Assembly (NCBI RefSeq): GCF_001672775.1
Contig: NZ_LZKJ01000132.1
Coordinates: forward strand, 1-39,876
Direction: 5' to 3'
Source: Mycobacterium kyorinense
GTDB lineage: Bacteria; Actinomycetota; Actinomycetes; Mycobacteriales; Mycobacteriaceae
DNA: 39,876 nt
Below are positions 39,100 through 39,876 of this stretch, piece by piece; the stretch's first letter is position 1, and each line of letters begins with the position of its first letter. Both the position numbers and the translations under genes were made by a program. The notes under the pieces were generated by a model. It saw only the letters and a program-made list of their open reading frames with translations. It was not told the DNA's origin and searched no databases.

Positions 39100-39149
39100 T
39101 ACTCCGACGTCAGCCAACGACCAGTTGACCCCACGAAGGAGCCGAGCCG

Positions 39150-39638
39150 GTGCAATTCGACGTGATCATCGAAATCCCGAAGGGCCAGCGAAACAAGTAC
39201 GAGGTCGATCACGATACTGGTCGGATTCGGCTGGATCGCTACCTCTACACCTCGATGGCGTACCCGACCGATTACGGCTTCATCGACGACACGCTCGGCG
39301 AGGACGGCGACCCGCTCGACGCGATGGTCTTGCTGCCCGAGCCGCTGTTTCCCGGTGTGCTGGTGGAAGCCCGGCCGGTCGGGATGTTCCGGATGACCGA
39401 CGAAGCCGGCGGCGACGACAAAGTGCTGTGTGTCCCCGCGAAAGATCATCGCTGGGATCAGATCAACGACATCGAGGACGTGCCCGCCTTCGAGTTGGAC
39501 GCCATCAAGCACTTCTTCTCGCAGTACAAGGCGCTAGAGCCAGGCAAGTACGTCAAGACGGCTGACTGGGTTGGGCGCACCGAGGCCGAAGCTGAGGTGC
39601 AGCGCTCGATCGAGCGGTTCAAAGCCGGCGGGCACTAG
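39150..39638 (+). CDS. ppa: Inorganic pyrophosphatase
   Basis: This family I soluble pyrophosphatase hydrolyses PPi to phosphate and pulls biosynthetic reactions forward. The 162 residues match M. tuberculosis in length. The signature [10 protein letters not shown] places D52, D54 and D57. H21 (VDHDTG) and the histidine in PAKDHRWDQ are the mycobacterial active-site histidines. The GTG start has AAGGAG eight bases upstream. It is divergent from dacB. A 54-bp tandem repeat begins right after the stop. Confidence 0.96.
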   Translation: MQFDVIIEIPKGQRNKYEVDHDTGRIRLDRYLYTSMAYPTDYGFIDDTLGEDGDPLDAMVLLPEPLFPGVLVEARPVGMFRMTDEAGGDDKVLCVPAKDHRWDQINDIEDVPAFELDAIKHFFSQYKALEPGKYVKTADWVGRTEAEAEVQRSIERFKAGGH

Positions 39639-39640
39639 GG

Positions 39641-39788
39641 GCGATCGCAAGCGCGGCGGAGCCGGGCGCAGCGGGTCGCCACCGGCACTAAGTGGCGATC
39701 GCAAGCGCGGCGAAGCCGGGCGCAGCGGGTCGCCACCGGCACTAAGTGGCGATCGCAAGCGCGGCGAAGCCGGGCGCGGCGGGTCGCT
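39641..39788. repeat. 54-bp minisatellite, 2.7 copies
   Basis: Copies start at 39641, 39695 and 39749, each opening with GCGATCGCAAGCGCGGCG. Copies 1 and 2 differ at one base and the third is cut short at 39788. The repeated GGCACTAAGTG that closes a unit resembles the ppa end (GGCACTAGGG), so the array may have grown from the ppa 3' end. The period is 18 codons, so spurious open frames cross it. It looks like a VNTR locus. Confidence 0.9.
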
Positions 39789-39797
39789 AATCCGTTG

Positions 39798-39876
39798 TCA
39801 GCCGCCCCATTTGGCGGCTTCGGCTTGGTCGCGGGCCAGCATGGCCATGGTGTTGGCCTCATGGGTGCCCGCCATG
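39798..39876 (-). CDS. 3' end of an unidentified gene (5' end outside window)
   Basis: A reading frame enters from the right edge and stops at TGA 39800-39798. It encodes at least 25 residues ending in LARDQAEAAKWGG, with helical character and mycobacterial codon use. I do not recognise it. In M. tuberculosis the gene after ppa is Rv3629c, but I cannot match this tail to it. The last codons form a 6-bp hairpin (39801-39806 with 39813-39818) that might contribute to termination. Confidence 0.4.
   Translation of the reverse strand, partial: MAGTHEANTMAMLARDQAEAAKWGG

Noticed and set aside
39534..39862. Minus-strand frames with an 18-residue repeat across the end of the window
   Set aside because: They arise because the 54-bp tandem repeat is a multiple of three and contains no stop in these frames. 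They run antisense into ppa and have no ribosome-binding site.

Overview
This window is a piece of mycobacterial chromosome. Almost every gene has a recognisable counterpart in the M. tuberculosis H37Rv stretch Rv3579c to Rv3628, in the same order and orientation (order recalled, not searched). High GC, many GTG starts, Lsr2, CarD, MhuD, ClpC1 and 13E12-type DUF222/HNH genes all fit a Mycobacterium. The PE_PGRS genes, the espACD region and the esxVW/PPE65/PE32 block that M. tuberculosis carries here are absent, so I read it as a non-tuberculous species. I cannot name the species.

Layout. Positions 1-891 form a fold-back: the end of cysS and the start of rlmB lie on the plus strand, while the first 309 codons of the same cysS lie on the minus strand. 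An exact 77-bp inverted repeat joins them, which most likely marks a de Bruijn contig end. Next come the isoprenoid genes ispF and ispD with carD (minus), then lpqE, radA and disA (plus), a membrane protein, the divergent pair canB/mutY, an alpha/beta hydrolase, mhuD and lpqF. A locus-specific island at 11.7-13.7 kb holds a variant histidine phosphatase and a NiCoT metal transporter behind a cobalamin riboswitch. From 13.7 to 28.5 kb everything is on the minus strand in expression order ftsH-folE-folP1-folB-folK-DUF3180-DUF6779-like-DUF2520 reductase-panC-panD-coaX-lysS-lsr2-clpC1: folate and pantothenate/CoA synthesis between two AAA+ proteases. From 28.8 to 31.9 kb runs a plus-strand catabolic-looking operon (ephA, luciferase-like monooxygenase, zinc dehydrogenase). 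It is followed by a 13E12-family HNH gene, a decayed SCO6745-like gene, lpqG, then hpt-tilS-zinc metalloprotease-dacB (minus) and ppa (plus). A 54-bp tandem repeat and the 3' end of an unidentified gene close the window.

How the genes work together. Start and stop codons overlap by 1-4 bases at many same-strand junctions, indicating translational coupling. Several genes have a TANNNT -10 hexamer only 6-8 bases before the start codon, the usual arrangement of mycobacterial leaderless transcripts. Three convergent gene pairs end inside a shared CTAG, and one divergent pair begins inside a shared CATG. I found no tRNA, rRNA, CRISPR array or insertion sequence. The most notable items are the cobalamin-riboswitch transporter locus, the recurring CTAG stop overlaps, the divergent mhuD promoter, the likely PanG-type ketopantoate reductase, and the fold-back at the left end.
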